Below, in pieces: positions 8,456 to 17,945 of a DNA stretch of 64,000 nt (position 1 is the first letter of the stretch; each line of letters begins with the position of its first letter). This stretch comes from Marinisporobacter balticus (GTDB lineage: Bacteria; Bacillota; Clostridia; Peptostreptococcales; Thermotaleaceae): the NCBI RefSeq assembly GCF_004345705.1, contig NZ_SLWV01000007.1:1-64000 (forward strand), read 5' to 3'. The translations under genes and the position numbers were made by a program. A model generated the notes under the pieces. That model was not told where the DNA came from and did not search any database. It was given only the letters and a program-made list of their open reading frames with translations.

Positions 8456-9229
8456 TTATATTTTAAATCTATCTATTTCTACCTTTAATTTTTCTGCACT
8501 TTTCTTTGTTTTAGTAACTATTGTTCTTACTTCATTTGCTTTATCATTTGTATCACAGATTCTATTTGCGATATCCGTAGTACCTTCTGCGCCTTCGTTC
8601 GCTGCTAAAGCTACACCCTCAATGGCTGCAAGCACATTTTCTAATGATGCTAAAAGTTCTTCTGATGTTGCACTAAATTCAGTTACAAGTTCATCAACAA
8701 ATAAAGAAACATCTCCTGAAAAAACACCTCTCTTCGTACCATCATAATGATCAATTTGAACAACAGCACCCACTACCATTTCTTTTGTAACTTTATCTAA
8801 AAAGGGTTTTGAAAAATTTATTTTATCCTTATTCATTCCCTCTTGATACCAAGGCCGCTGCCTTGGGTCATAGTCATCTGGAGGAATCCAACCTGCCCCA
8901 TCAATCATTTGTCCATCCACAGTCCCTATATACAAATCTGAAACATTGTCGAATTTATTCACCATATGCTTCAAATAATCAAGCTCAGCATCTGGTGCTA
9001 ATGCTGATTTTTCTACAGCTTCTTTCACACTATCAATCATTTCTAAATGCATCGTTAACCATCCATCAATTTTATTAGCATAAGCTTGTGAGGTTTGAAT
9101 CAATATCTCATTTGCATTCTTTACAATAATATTTTTAGCAAAATAATAAGAAAAAATAGAAATTGATCCAATAGCTAGAATTACCATAGGAATAATAACT
9201 GCCATCATTTTAGATTTAAGGCTTTTCAT
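8456..9229 (-). CDS. Internally deleted chemoreceptor: Cache half-domain fused to signalling tail
   Basis: 257 residues. A membrane helix (about 9-32) is followed by the first part of a dCache_1 sensor, with the typical RPWYQEGMNKDKINFSKPF stretch, up to DVSLFVDELV. The sequence then passes without a break into FSATSEELLASLENVL, a segment that belongs near the C-terminus of full-length receptors, and ends SAEKLKVEIDRFKI. The second half of the sensor, the second membrane helix, HAMP domain and the CheA-binding hairpin tip are all missing, roughly 350-400 residues. The frame is intact across the joint. I chose the ATG at 9229, with AGAGGA 9 bases upstream. It probably cannot signal. Confidence 0.75.
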   Translation of the reverse strand: MKSLKSKMMAVIIPMVILAIGSISIFSYYFAKNIIVKNANEILIQTSQAYANKIDGWLTMHLEMIDSVKEAVEKSALAPDAELDYLKHMVNKFDNVSDLYIGTVDGQMIDGAGWIPPDDYDPRQRPWYQEGMNKDKINFSKPFLDKVTKEMVVGAVVQIDHYDGTKRGVFSGDVSLFVDELVTEFSATSEELLASLENVLAAIEGVALAANEGAEGTTDIANRICDTNDKANEVRTIVTKTKKSAEKLKVEIDRFKI

Positions 9230-9425
9230 AAAAATCATCCTCTCTGCAAAATTTCATTTGTTATGCAATTGATTTAGATAGCTGTATTTTTTTGTATTAT
9301 TTTGTAACTTTTTGTATATTCTATGTGTAATACATATTATACCATATATTTTTAATATTTCCTATTAGGCAACCACTGAAATAAAAATAAATTTTAGTGC
9401 TTTTGAGCAAGATAGTAGCTTTCTA

Positions 9426-11168
9426 TTACGTATACTTTTCATCAAACTGCATATTATAAAGATTCGCATAAATACCATTTTTCTCTATAAGCTGATGATG
9501 GGTTCCTTTTTCTTGGATCCCTTCATCTGTAAGGACAATGATTTCATCTGCATTTTTAATCGTGCTTAGTCTATGGGCAATCACTAAAGTGGTTCTATTC
9601 TTTGATAGTTCTTCTAAAGATTTTTGTATAAACCTTTCACTTTCATTATCAAGCGCCGATGTTGCTTCATCTAAAATAAGAATGGGCGGATTTTTTAGAA
9701 ATACACGTGCAATCGAAAGTCGTTGCTTTTGTCCTCCTGATAATTTCACACCCCTTTCTCCAACGTAAGTATCATAACCCTGTTCAAGTGTCATGATAAA
9801 ATCATGAATATTTGCTTTTTTCGCCGATTCAATGATTTCTTTATCAGATCCCTCAGGCTTTCCATAAGCGATATTTTCTTTTATAGTGCCTGAAAATATA
9901 TAAACATCTTGCTGCACGATGCCTATATTGTTTCTTAAAGTTTTCAGTTTTATATTTCTTATATCCATCCCATCTATGGTGATTGCGCCATCATTGATTT
10001 CATAAAACCTAGGGATAAGGCTACAAAGTGTCGTTTTTCCGCCACCGGAAGGACCTACAAGCGCGACGGTTTTTCCAACCAAAATTTTTATATTGATATG
10101 CTTTAAAATATTATGCTTCTCATTATAACGAAAAGATACATTATCTAATAAAATATTTCCCTTAGGATTTATAAAATCTTGCGCATCTTCTTTGTCTTCT
10201 ATATCTGGTTTAGTTTGGATGATTTCTAAAAATCTTTCAAAACCAGTAATGCCTCTTTGAAATTGTTCTGTGAAGTTAATGAGTTTTTCTAATGGTTTTA
10301 AGAAGATATTGATATATAAAATATAAACAATAAGATCAGAGGTTTGTAAAGTTCCTTTGGTTATAAATATTCCCGCTGAAAGAATTACACAAAGATATAA
10401 CAATCCTTGAAAAAAATTATTGCCACTAAAAAATCTACCCATGATAAAATAACTATTTTCTTTTGTTTCTAAAAATGCCACATTTCCATTACTAAATTTA
10501 AAATTTTCTAGATCCTCATTGGCAAAGGATTTTACTACTCTTATTCCTGCGAGCGTATCTTGTATTTGGGCATTTACATTTGCGATCTTTTCTCTATTTT
10601 TTCTGAATACTTTTCTCATTCTTTTATTATAAAAGTACGAAAAATACAACATAACAAAAGTGAAAAACAAAAGAATCAAACTAATCTTTGTATGAATCGT
10701 CAATAGTATCACGAACGCTCCTGTTATTTTTATGATTGAAATAAATAGATCTTCCGGTCCGTGGTGGGCGAGCTCTGATATATCAAATAAATCTGTAATA
10801 ATTCTTGACATAAGTTTTCCTGTGTTGTGTTCATCATAATAAGAAAAAGATAACTTTTGTAGATGATCAAAAATATCACGTCTCATATCCGCTTCCATTC
10901 TAGCCCCCATAATATGTCCCCACGAAGTAATGAAATACTGACAAAAATACCGAATGATATATAAAATAAACAATCCAATACCTATATAAGTTACAGTCTG
11001 AATAATTTTTTCTGAATCTTTCAGTATATATACATCATTGATCAGGTATCTCACCGCTAGTGGAAACACAAGGTCTATGCCCGATAATATCAATGCACAA
11101 AATAGATCTGCAAAAAATAAGTCTTTATATGGCTTATAGTAACTGATAAATTTTTTAATCTGTTCCAT
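9426..11168 (-). CDS. ABC transporter half-exporter (fused membrane and ATPase domains)
   Basis: 580 residues: an N-terminal six-helix exporter domain (about 10-310) with the FDHLQKLSFSYYDEHNTGKLMSR coupling region, then an ATPase domain with Walker A GPSGGGKTTLC, Q-loop IGIVQQDVYIFSGT, signature LSGGQKQRLSIARVFLKNP and Walker B ILILDEATSALD, followed by the H-loop IAHRLST. This is the MsbA/BmrA layout that works as a dimer and exports lipids, drugs or peptides. No second half-transporter is adjacent, so a homodimer is likely. The start at 11168 has AAGGAGAAGG just upstream; a GTG five codons earlier is possible. Substrate not predictable. Confidence 0.9.
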   Translation of the reverse strand: MEQIKKFISYYKPYKDLFFADLFCALILSGIDLVFPLAVRYLINDVYILKDSEKIIQTVTYIGIGLFILYIIRYFCQYFITSWGHIMGARMEADMRRDIFDHLQKLSFSYYDEHNTGKLMSRIITDLFDISELAHHGPEDLFISIIKITGAFVILLTIHTKISLILLFFTFVMLYFSYFYNKRMRKVFRKNREKIANVNAQIQDTLAGIRVVKSFANEDLENFKFSNGNVAFLETKENSYFIMGRFFSGNNFFQGLLYLCVILSAGIFITKGTLQTSDLIVYILYINIFLKPLEKLINFTEQFQRGITGFERFLEIIQTKPDIEDKEDAQDFINPKGNILLDNVSFRYNEKHNILKHINIKILVGKTVALVGPSGGGKTTLCSLIPRFYEINDGAITIDGMDIRNIKLKTLRNNIGIVQQDVYIFSGTIKENIAYGKPEGSDKEIIESAKKANIHDFIMTLEQGYDTYVGERGVKLSGGQKQRLSIARVFLKNPPILILDEATSALDNESERFIQKSLEELSKNRTTLVIAHRLSTIKNADEIIVLTDEGIQEKGTHHQLIEKNGIYANLYNMQFDEKYT

Positions 11169-11283
11169 ATCCTTCTCCTTCACATTCTCATATTTCTTAT
11201 AATATAGCTTAGTTCTACGTCATCGTCAATAGTCTTTCTATGGTCTGATCTTCCTTATATGGCTATATATTTCTTGATATCAT

Positions 11284-11320
11284 AAAAAACTACTTCTTGC
11301 ATTATACTCAAAGTAGTTTT
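11284..11320 (-). terminator. Intrinsic terminator after the 4HB chemoreceptor
   Basis: On the minus strand AAAAACTACTT and AAGTAGTTTTT pair across a 13-base loop with T-rich ends, about 60 bases beyond the stop of the chemoreceptor and before the ABC exporter gene. Confidence 0.65.
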
Positions 11321-11376
11321 TATGTTTTTCCCAACGCATGACAAATATTCTATTCCCTATTTTTTTCAATGCTATC

Positions 11377-13092
11377 CTACATTTTAAATTTAGCAATCAA
11401 TCCTTGTAGTTGTTGAGATAACTCGGATAATCCTTCACTCGCATTTGCAATCTCATCCATAGAAGCGGTTTGTTCTTCCATCGAAGCGCTCGCTTCTTGT
11501 GTTCCTGCTGCATTTTCTTGTGCTACTGCTGAAACCATTTCCATCGTATCTAGTACTTCTTCTTTCTTTTGTTGCATCTCTATTCCAGCCTCAGTGATTG
11601 TTTCTACAGCTTTTCTCGAACCTTTGAGTGCTTCTGTCATTTCTTTAAACTTGCTTTCTGTAAGATTCATCTTCTCCATCTGTTCTTTGATGATTAATCC
11701 AACCTCTTGCATAATTTCAACTGCCTTTTCTGAGTCTTGTTGTAAAGATTTGATCATATCATCAATAATCTTCGTTGAATCTGTAGATTGTTCTGCAAGT
11801 TTTCTAATTTCTTCTGCTACCACTGCAAATCCTTTTCCATGTTCTCCTGCTCTTGCTGCTTCAATCGCTGCATTGAGTGCAAGTAAATTTGTTTGTTCTG
11901 CAATAGATGCGATTAAATTACTCGCTTCGCTGATTTTCTCTGAACTTTCATTCGTCTTTTTAATGCTCTCATATACATCCCCTGTTGCATTGCTACTTTC
12001 TTTTGTTTTAATAGATAAGGCTTCAAGGATCTCTAACCCTTGTTGGATTAATGCATTTACCTTATTCGACGCTTTTTTTAAAGCACTTATATGTTCTTTA
12101 TCTTCTTCTATAATATTTCCAAGCATCGTTAATTTTTCTGATCCTTCCATTGTACTCTGTGCCTGATCTGTAGCTCCTTTAGCCATTTCTTCTATTGTTT
12201 TTGCAACTTCTTGTGCTGCTGTTGCAGATTGTTGCGCTGTAGCTGTTAATTCCTCGGATGAAGCCGCAACTTGCTCTGAGGTACTGCCTATTTTTTGTAA
12301 CACTTCCCTTAGATTTTCTTCAATCTTTTGTATAGCTCTTGCTAAATCACCCGTTTCATCTTTTCTATCCATAAAAACACTTGGTACATCTTTTGTAATA
12401 TCATAGTTTGCCACTCCCATAATATGATTGATTCCTAAAACAATCGGTAAACTAATCGCTTTTGATATGAATAATGTAGCGATTATAGAAAGTAATAACG
12501 CGATTACAAATAAGCCTACAAAAAATTTCATTGTATTCCCATAGTCAACATCATTTTGATTCTTTAATGCTTCAGCTTCTTTCATATTATAATCCGCTAA
12601 ATCTACTAAGTTTTGTTGAAAATCCTTTGCAACTTTTTCAATTTTATCATAAGCTTGATGTGCTTCTTCTCCATTTCCCTTCATAGCAATCGCTATAACC
12701 ACTTCTCTACCCGCTTTATACTTTTCAAGATTAGCTTCTAACGTTTGAATCATATCGGTTTCAAATTGATCTAGATCAGTCGATTTAAATATTTTGAAAT
12801 TTTTACCAAAATCATCTGCCCGATTATTGATATCTTCTACTCTAGATTTTTGTTCTTGCGGTTCATCTATATGTAGTATAATGCTGTAAAGATCTGCTTC
12901 AATCGCTCTTTGATGGGCCATGTTCTCATTAAGTAGTTTAATAGCAATCAGACTATCCTTATACATCGTCGTCATATCTTGATTTGCTTTTGTAATATTC
13001 TTATACCCAGCACCACCCATTAAAACAATAAACACCATCAATAGCATTGATAACATACCTATTTTCGTTCTGATTTTAAAATGACTAAACAT
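11377..13092 (-). CDS. Methyl-accepting chemotaxis protein with four-helix-bundle sensor
   Basis: 571 residues. Membrane helix 1 (about 10-30), a helical extracellular region of about 150 residues rich in K/E/D (the 4HB_MCP type, like Tar/Tsr and many clostridial receptors), helix 2 (about 188-210), HAMP, then the signalling domain with tip [19 protein letters not shown]. Pairs of glutamine/glutamate typical of methylation sites occur in [19 protein letters not shown] and near the C-terminus in [19 protein letters not shown]. There is no CheR tether. GGAGGCG lies just before the ATG. Ligand unknown. Confidence 0.93.
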   Translation of the reverse strand: MFSHFKIRTKIGMLSMLLMVFIVLMGGAGYKNITKANQDMTTMYKDSLIAIKLLNENMAHQRAIEADLYSIILHIDEPQEQKSRVEDINNRADDFGKNFKIFKSTDLDQFETDMIQTLEANLEKYKAGREVVIAIAMKGNGEEAHQAYDKIEKVAKDFQQNLVDLADYNMKEAEALKNQNDVDYGNTMKFFVGLFVIALLLSIIATLFISKAISLPIVLGINHIMGVANYDITKDVPSVFMDRKDETGDLARAIQKIEENLREVLQKIGSTSEQVAASSEELTATAQQSATAAQEVAKTIEEMAKGATDQAQSTMEGSEKLTMLGNIIEEDKEHISALKKASNKVNALIQQGLEILEALSIKTKESSNATGDVYESIKKTNESSEKISEASNLIASIAEQTNLLALNAAIEAARAGEHGKGFAVVAEEIRKLAEQSTDSTKIIDDMIKSLQQDSEKAVEIMQEVGLIIKEQMEKMNLTESKFKEMTEALKGSRKAVETITEAGIEMQQKKEEVLDTMEMVSAVAQENAAGTQEASASMEEQTASMDEIANASEGLSELSQQLQGLIAKFKM

Positions 13093-13273
13093 TTTTCGCC
13101 TCCGTTTTTCAAGTTTTTTATTCTTATCTTACCATATTTTTAAATATTGTATATAATATTATTGTTGATTTTATTTATTTAAAATCTATCTATTCAATAT
13201 ATACCCATAGTACAAAAAACAAAACATCTGTAAAACTGAATTTCGGACTAAAACTTCATAGAAATGATCACAT

Positions 13274-13320
13274 AAAAAGGGGATCGTCTTGAAGAAATAG
13301 ATCCTTCAAGACAATCTCCC
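13274..13320 (-). terminator. Intrinsic terminator after DUF2179 gene
   Basis: A 16-17 bp stem (GGGAGATTGTCTTGAAG against CTTCAAGACGATCCCC) with a short loop and a TTTTT end on the minus strand, starting 9 bases past the stop codon. Confidence 0.85.
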
Positions 13321-13328
13321 TCGCTAGT

Positions 13329-13868
13329 TTAAACAGTTTTTATTCTGGTAGTGGTAATTTTTCCCTCTACTTTGTTGAGGTTTTTGATTTTTAATGTGGG
13401 ATGCTCCACACCACATCCATCCATAATGTCTTCTAGTATTTTGAATTCTTTTCTCTTAATTACCACTTCCACTTTGTATCTTCTGTCTCCGTTATTCCCT
13501 CTCGCTAGATAATTATTCACTGTATAGCCTGCTTCTCTAAGTTTTTCTGCAATTTCGATCATCTTATTTTTATCATTTAAAAATACATCGACCTCTAAAA
13601 TACCGAGTGCCAAACGTTCTTCAATCTTTCCCCCAATAAAAACGCCCATCGTCTTTCCTAATGCATAAGCAATGGTAAAATGTAGTCCCTTTTCACTATT
13701 CATTTTGGCAACGACAGTTGCAAAAATCATAGCATCTACAAATACTAACATATAAACAGGATTCATAATTTTTTTAGATATCAATATGGTTTTTAAGGTT
13801 GCTAAAATATTAGTAAAGGCCGTTATTAAAAACAGACCTACCAGCGTAAATATTATACTTTGTATCAT
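13329..13868 (-). CDS. DUF2179/DUF5698 (UPF0316) membrane protein
   Basis: 179 residues: three N-terminal hydrophobic helices (about 5-25, 38-58, 66-84) with the family phrase YALGKTMGVFIGGKIEERLALG, then a soluble C-terminal domain with two beta-alpha-beta halves (VEVVIKRKEFKILEDIM) that corresponds to DUF2179, a small domain thought to bind ligands or nucleotides. Function is not established for the family. AAAGGAG lies 8 bases before the ATG. A decayed relative of this gene is present at 56415-56640. Confidence 0.8.
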   Translation of the reverse strand: MIQSIIFTLVGLFLITAFTNILATLKTILISKKIMNPVYMLVFVDAMIFATVVAKMNSEKGLHFTIAYALGKTMGVFIGGKIEERLALGILEVDVFLNDKNKMIEIAEKLREAGYTVNNYLARGNNGDRRYKVEVVIKRKEFKILEDIMDGCGVEHPTLKIKNLNKVEGKITTTRIKTV

Positions 13869-14655
13869 TTAAACATCTCCTTTAATTTTCTTTTTTGTTC
13901 ATGTGTTATTTATCTTAAAACGCGATCTCATGCATCGTATCCTTAGCGTCATGTACCTGTTATTTGTTTATTTGGCATCTATTGCAAAACAAAAAAACTA
14001 ACATCGTTGCTACAGGTTAGTAAATCATCCTTTATTTAAGTATCTTTCATCATTACAGTTTCGTTACTTTCCATAAAATATGTACATCTATTGCGCATGC
14101 GCGAATAAAACATATGCTAGAAAAGATCTGTATTTTAAAATAATGCAATGATTCATTTAAATACTTTTTATAGGGAATTTAAGCATAGAGTAAATCTACT
14201 TTTATTCAATCAAATATTTCTGCGGATTTGTGCGATAAAAGAAGAAAGATATCTAAGTTCTTGTGATTCTTAGATATTGGATGAAAAGCATCTTTATAAT
14301 AATTTCGAAAATAACGATAAGATTATTGTAAAAAATTATTTGGTTATACGCTACTCCTATTCATCTAAATAACAAACTAACTTTTTTATTATATCATATG
14401 TAGTAAATATTTACAAATTTTATTGTATCATTCTTTAATATCTTTTATTTTGGAGATAAAAAAAGAATCAAATATCTCATCCTCCTTTCTTTCCTTTGTA
14501 TTCTCCAATATCTTATACTTGTTCATAATTTTATCTACAGATATCTATAGACCCACTCTCTATTATAAATAAAGAAGCTTATATATTTTCTTCAATAATC
14601 GTCTTTTTAAAATACTATTCACGCTTAAGCATGACACTCATGATTACGTATTTCG
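13869..14655. other. Gene-poor intergenic region with palindromes
   Basis: No supported gene in 787 bp. It holds a perfect 10-bp GC palindrome GCGCATGCGC (14093-14102), unusual in this AT-rich sequence, and a 9-bp inverted repeat ATATCTAAG / CTTAGATAT (14249-14277) with an 11-base loop. Neither has a T run typical of a terminator. AAAGGAGG occurs on the minus strand near 14485 but leads only to an 11-codon frame. Confidence 0.6.
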
Positions 14656-14988
14656 TTAATATCTTCCTAATATGTTTTTCATGACTTGATCGAACGGAAG
14701 ACTTCCTATTTGATCCATAATTTGTTCTAATTGTGTCTTCGCTTTTGGCCTTTTGAGTGATCCCACTAGAAGAATATTCACTTCTTGGCTTTTATCTATT
14801 GTAATAGAATCTACTTCTAATACGCCTCCTAGCAGTCCTAATATGATTAGTATTTGACCTGGCGTTAAATTAGCATTACCGCACTTTTTATTTCCACATG
14901 TTCTGTTTATATTTGCATATTCTTCTTTTACGCCAAGCTGTTCCATTACTGTTTTTAAAAGTAGATCCATTGGGTCTTTAGAAGCCAC
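14656..14988 (-). CDS. Conserved-looking small protein of unknown function (110 aa)
   Basis: A 110-residue protein starting with GTG preceded by GGAGGAGGGG. It has an N-terminal helix, a short CGNKKCGN cysteine pair (about residues 31-38) that could bind metal, a hydrophobic glycine-rich stretch LTPGQILIILGLLGGVLEV (about 41-59), and a C-terminal helix. I do not recognise the family. It follows the 42-aa lipoprotein gene by 39 bases on the same strand and may be cotranscribed with it. The hydrophobic stretch may insert in or associate with the membrane. Confidence 0.6.
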   Translation of the reverse strand: MASKDPMDLLLKTVMEQLGVKEEYANINRTCGNKKCGNANLTPGQILIILGLLGGVLEVDSITIDKSQEVNILLVGSLKRPKAKTQLEQIMDQIGSLPFDQVMKNILGRY

Positions 14989-15027
14989 TCACCCCTCCTC
15001 CTTTTTTCATATTATTACATGCACGCT

Positions 15028-15156
15028 TTACGCTGGAATAATCTCTGGTTCAGCTGATATCTCACCAGTACCTGCACATCCTGTTACAAAAAGAATAAAT
15101 AACATAGAAACGATTACTAGCAACAGATCATGTTTTACATTTTGGGGAAGGCTCAA
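15028..15156 (-). CDS. Very small lipoprotein (42 aa)
   Basis: A TTG at 15154-15156 preceded by AAGGAGG at 7 bases opens a 42-codon frame: MSLPQNVKHD, a hydrophobic run LLLVIVSMLFILFVTG, then a lipobox cysteine in VTGCAGTG and a 12-residue acidic tail ending PEIIPA. This is the layout of a minimal lipoprotein, or an export signal with a tiny mature peptide. It is too short for usual gene calling, but the ribosome site is near-perfect. It lies just upstream of the 110-aa gene and downstream of the 84-aa gene, all on the minus strand. Function unknown; a peptide signal released by signal peptidase II is one possibility. Confidence 0.6.
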   Translation of the reverse strand: MSLPQNVKHDLLLVIVSMLFILFVTGCAGTGEISAEPEIIPA

Positions 15157-15277
15157 TCAAATTCCTCCTTTTTTATATCACAGGGATAACATATCCTCTG
15201 TTCGCTTTTATACTAGTCGTTGAATTAATATGCATTATAATCTTAAATTTTATAAACTTTGGAGAATAGTTAATCTT

Positions 15278-15300
15278 AAAAGGAATTTTAGATTCCTTTT
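15278..15300 (-). terminator. Hairpin between the 84-aa and 42-aa genes
   Basis: AAAAGGAAT / ATTCCTTTT with a 5-base loop; T-rich on the minus strand only within the stem. It may be a weak terminator. The rest of 15157-15513 shows no gene. Confidence 0.35.
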
Positions 15301-15513
15301 ATCTGATGATTATTTCATTAAATTTCTCTGTCCCTATAAAACCATTACTTGAAATATCTATAAAACTATCTGAATACAGAATAGATTTTAAATCCTTATT
15401 CAAAATATGCAAGAGGACTCCCTCTTACCACTTTTTTTAATATAGTATGATCCGTCTCGTATTACTGTTAATATATGAGGTAGAAAATCCAGAAAAATAA
15501 AAGGAATACTTGA

Positions 15514-15768
15514 TTATCTTTTCAATTTACGTTCAAGCAACTCTATCTGTTTTTTTATCAACGCAACTTCTTCACACATTTGGGCATTATTATTCTGTGA
15601 CTGTTGCAGTTGTTCCTGTGCAGCAATTGTTAAAATTGCCTGCCCAACCGCTTCAACAAAGTTACCTAAAGAGTTTTGTTCATCTGAGTCTAAATTTTGT
15701 GCTAGCAGTGCACCAACTAAATATGCTAATAGCGTAAATTGTTCTGGCGGCAGATTAAAAAATGACAT
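15514..15768 (-). CDS. Small protein of unknown function (84 aa)
   Basis: 84 residues with AGGAGG 8 bases before the ATG. An N-terminal amphipathic part MSFFNLPPEQFTLLAYLVG is followed by a helical region and a C-terminal coiled coil (CEEVALIKKQIELLERKLKR). It has no signal peptide, and the hydrophobic part (LLAYLVGALLAQ) is too short and polar for a clear membrane span. I do not recognise the family. It lies upstream of the tiny lipoprotein and the 110-aa protein on the same strand, with a 360-bp gap. Confidence 0.6.
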   Translation of the reverse strand: MSFFNLPPEQFTLLAYLVGALLAQNLDSDEQNSLGNFVEAVGQAILTIAAQEQLQQSQNNNAQMCEEVALIKKQIELLERKLKR

Positions 15769-15860
15769 TGTTTCTCCTCCTGCTTTATTCCTCTTTCTAT
15801 TTTATTATACGCAAATAATTTGACCCTTGTGTCAAAAGATATGGACTGTAATTCAAACAT

Positions 15861-15908
15861 AAAAGGGTCAGGTTTGAATAAGTGAATCATTCAAACCTAA
15901 CCCTTTTA
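15861..15908 (-). terminator. Terminator overlapping the ybaK stop codon
   Basis: AAAAGGGTTAGGTTTGAA on the minus strand pairs with TTCAAACCTGACCCTTTT through one G-U pair, giving an 18-bp stem. It begins at the ybaK stop codon. It belongs to the same hairpin family as 5017-5051 and 40071-40118. Confidence 0.85.
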
Positions 15909-16382
15909 ACAAATTACATCTCCAAATTCTCCTTCAACTGCTTCAATCAATTGATCTACCCCCATCTCAATCTGCATACCTATTTTCCCACCACTTACAA
16001 TAATATCTTCTATCTCACAAGCAGTTTCATCTATAAAGGTTTTATACTGCTTTTTCATTCCTATTGGAGAACATCCGCCTCTAATGTATCCTGTGTACTT
16101 TAAAATATCCTTCATCGGTATCATCTCAATTTTCTTTTCGCCAGCCACCTTTGCAGCCTTTTTTAAATCTAATTCCTCTGATACAGGTATTACAAATACA
16201 TAGATATTACTGTTTCCTTGTGTTACCAATGTTTTATAGACAAGTTTAGGATCTTTTGAAATTTTTTTTGCAACAGAAATACCATCAATTTTTCCATCCC
16301 GTTTATCATAAGTAATCATATTATAATTTATTTTTTTCTGTTCTAAAATCCGCATCGGATTTGTCTTTTTTACTTTAGCCAT
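15906..16382 (-). CDS. ybaK: Aminoacyl-tRNA deacylase YbaK/EbsC family (Cys-tRNA(Pro) editing)
   Basis: 158 residues from the ATG at 16382, chosen because AAGGGAG lies 8 bases upstream (an earlier ATG would add 8 residues that include that site). It has the YbaK fold: N-terminal NPMRILEQKKINYNMITYD, a lysine in VYKTLVTQGNSNIYVFVIPVSEELDLKKAAKV and the conserved GYIRGGCSPIGMKK loop. These enzymes hydrolyse cysteine from mischarged tRNA(Pro). The terminator overlaps the stop, so this is the last gene of its transcript. Confidence 0.9.
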   Translation of the reverse strand: MAKVKKTNPMRILEQKKINYNMITYDKRDGKIDGISVAKKISKDPKLVYKTLVTQGNSNIYVFVIPVSEELDLKKAAKVAGEKKIEMIPMKDILKYTGYIRGGCSPIGMKKQYKTFIDETACEIEDIIVSGGKIGMQIEMGVDQLIEAVEGEFGDVIC

Positions 16383-16465
16383 ATTCCCAACTCCCTTATC
16401 AAGCATTACTATAATTCGTGTAGCGAATTGTACCTTTGACTTGTTATTTAAAAAAAATGGCCCAT

Positions 16466-17080
16466 TTACTGTTTATATAAAGCATCTTTTGCTAATTGGT
16501 CTACTTCTTCATTATATTGATCTCCACTATGGGCTTTTACTTTTATAAATACGACCTCTAAATTTTGTGCAATTCCATCGTAATATTTCTTATAATCTTT
16601 TGTCCCTTCTTTACGTGCTTGCCAAGCAGAAGTTGCCCATTTTTCAATTCCTTCATAATCATAATATAGATAAAGGGTTTTTGCATTTTTACTAATTGCA
16701 TATGCCATAGCCAGTCTAGCGCCTTTGATTTCTCCTGCTACATTTCTCATCTCTAAAAGTTTCAAATCCTTTTCTCTTCCTGAAAAAACATGTTTTTCCC
16801 CTTGAAAAAAAGTAATGCCCCCATAACTACAACTTTTCATTTGATCTTCATAGCTTCCATCCACGTACGCTATCATTTCGTCATCATTTAAATTCTCTAT
16901 GGTTTTTGCTTCCTTTTCTTTTACTGCATTTTCCATATACCTTTGAGCATCTTCTAATTCTTTAAAGCTTTTGTATTCTGCTCCTGAATATCCCTGTATT
17001 TGCTTTTGACACGCTTCCCATGTATTAAATAGCCCTCTGTTTCTTCCTTTTCGAACTGCATAAACTTTGTTTTTTGCCAT
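16466..17080 (-). CDS. rnhA: Ribonuclease HI with N-terminal caulimovirus-type (viroplasmin) domain
   Basis: 204 residues. The N-terminal domain (YAVRKGRNRGLFNTWEACQKQIQGYSGAEYKSF, about 5-45) is the small RNA/DNA-hybrid binding module that precedes many RNase H1 enzymes. The catalytic domain begins at about 68 with the first aspartate in MIAYVDGSY; the glutamate is in NVAGEIKGARLAM, the second aspartate in LYLYYDYEGIEKW, and the final aspartate in NEEVDQLAKDAL. All four metal-binding residues appear present. It degrades RNA in RNA-DNA hybrids. AGGTG precedes the ATG. Confidence 0.92.
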   Translation of the reverse strand: MAKNKVYAVRKGRNRGLFNTWEACQKQIQGYSGAEYKSFKELEDAQRYMENAVKEKEAKTIENLNDDEMIAYVDGSYEDQMKSCSYGGITFFQGEKHVFSGREKDLKLLEMRNVAGEIKGARLAMAYAISKNAKTLYLYYDYEGIEKWATSAWQARKEGTKDYKKYYDGIAQNLEVVFIKVKAHSGDQYNEEVDQLAKDALYKQ

Positions 17081-17285
17081 ATACTTTTCACCTCAACTAT
17101 TTTATTGAATAATCGTTTATTATAACATGCTATCTTTTTATTTTATAGTTTCTGCTATATTTTTTGAAGTGACTTTTTTGAAAATCCTATTTCAAATGAT
17201 TTTGAGGACTCAATAGCTTCATTCTCACATTATTATACTGTAGCCACGCACGACAATATTTATGTCCTTTATACTTATAAATCTA

Positions 17286-17912
17286 TCATCTTATTTGCCT
17301 AAATGCTTTTCTTTTATAATCATAGTATACAGGCATCATTCTTCTACTTTTCATAGCATCTATTAAGTCTTTTTCATTTTGAATACATTCAAAAAATTTT
17401 GTTGCATACATACCAATATTATTTAATTGATGTGCATCACTTGCTCCTACACATGGAATATTTCGTTTATTTGCAAGGGTATCTGCTTTTAGGTTATTCT
17501 CATAAGAAGTATTTCCATTGAAACTTTCTATAGCTGAGAGATTCTTTAAATTACTGATATGATCTCCTAGACCTCTACCATTATTTCTAAAAGGGTGGGC
17601 ACTTATTGTTACCCCTCCTTTTAAGTTGACTAAATCAATTAACTGCTGGGCATGCATTTTATTTTCTGGTACCTTATTCATCCCAAAACAGAGGATATCT
17701 CCTTCATAAGTCAAGATCTCCATACCAACAATAACGATTATTCCATACTTTTTTTCGAATTCTTTAGCAAATCTATGTGCTTCATTACTGTCATGATCTG
17801 TAATACATATTCCATCTAAGCCTATATCTTTCGCATATTTTATTCCCTCTTCCATATCGATGTGACTACAAGATGAATACTGTCGTGTATGAAAATGCAA
17901 ATCTATAATCAT
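17286..17912 (-). CDS. PHP-domain phosphoesterase
   Basis: 208 residues of the PHP (polymerase and histidinol phosphatase) superfamily: metal-binding motifs DLHFHT near the start, ICITDHDSNEAHRF, an acidic VGMEILTYEGD, ISAHPFRN and the final GASDAHQL. This complete set of histidines and aspartates indicates an active metal-dependent phosphoesterase. It is the last gene of an ABC transporter operon (26 bases after the ATPase gene), which suggests it acts on the imported compound or a derivative. I chose the ATG at 17912 (AGAGTGG just before); a GTG three codons upstream is the alternative. Confidence 0.85.
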   Translation of the reverse strand: MIIDLHFHTRQYSSCSHIDMEEGIKYAKDIGLDGICITDHDSNEAHRFAKEFEKKYGIIVIVGMEILTYEGDILCFGMNKVPENKMHAQQLIDLVNLKGGVTISAHPFRNNGRGLGDHISNLKNLSAIESFNGNTSYENNLKADTLANKRNIPCVGASDAHQLNNIGMYATKFFECIQNEKDLIDAMKSRRMMPVYYDYKRKAFRQIR

Positions 17913-17945
17913 AAAACCCACTCTTTCTCATTAATAATTCATGTA

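Noticed and set aside
11594..12166. Long open frame opposite the chemoreceptor gene
   Set aside because: It is antisense to a well-supported receptor, has no ribosome site, and its composition (Ser/Phe/Ile-rich) is the usual shadow of a coiled-coil gene. Similar frames opposite 6994-7908, 48635-49087 and 36710-37108 were dropped for the same reason.
15882..16103. Plus-strand frame opposite ybaK
   Set aside because: Antisense to a clear YbaK gene and crosses its terminator.
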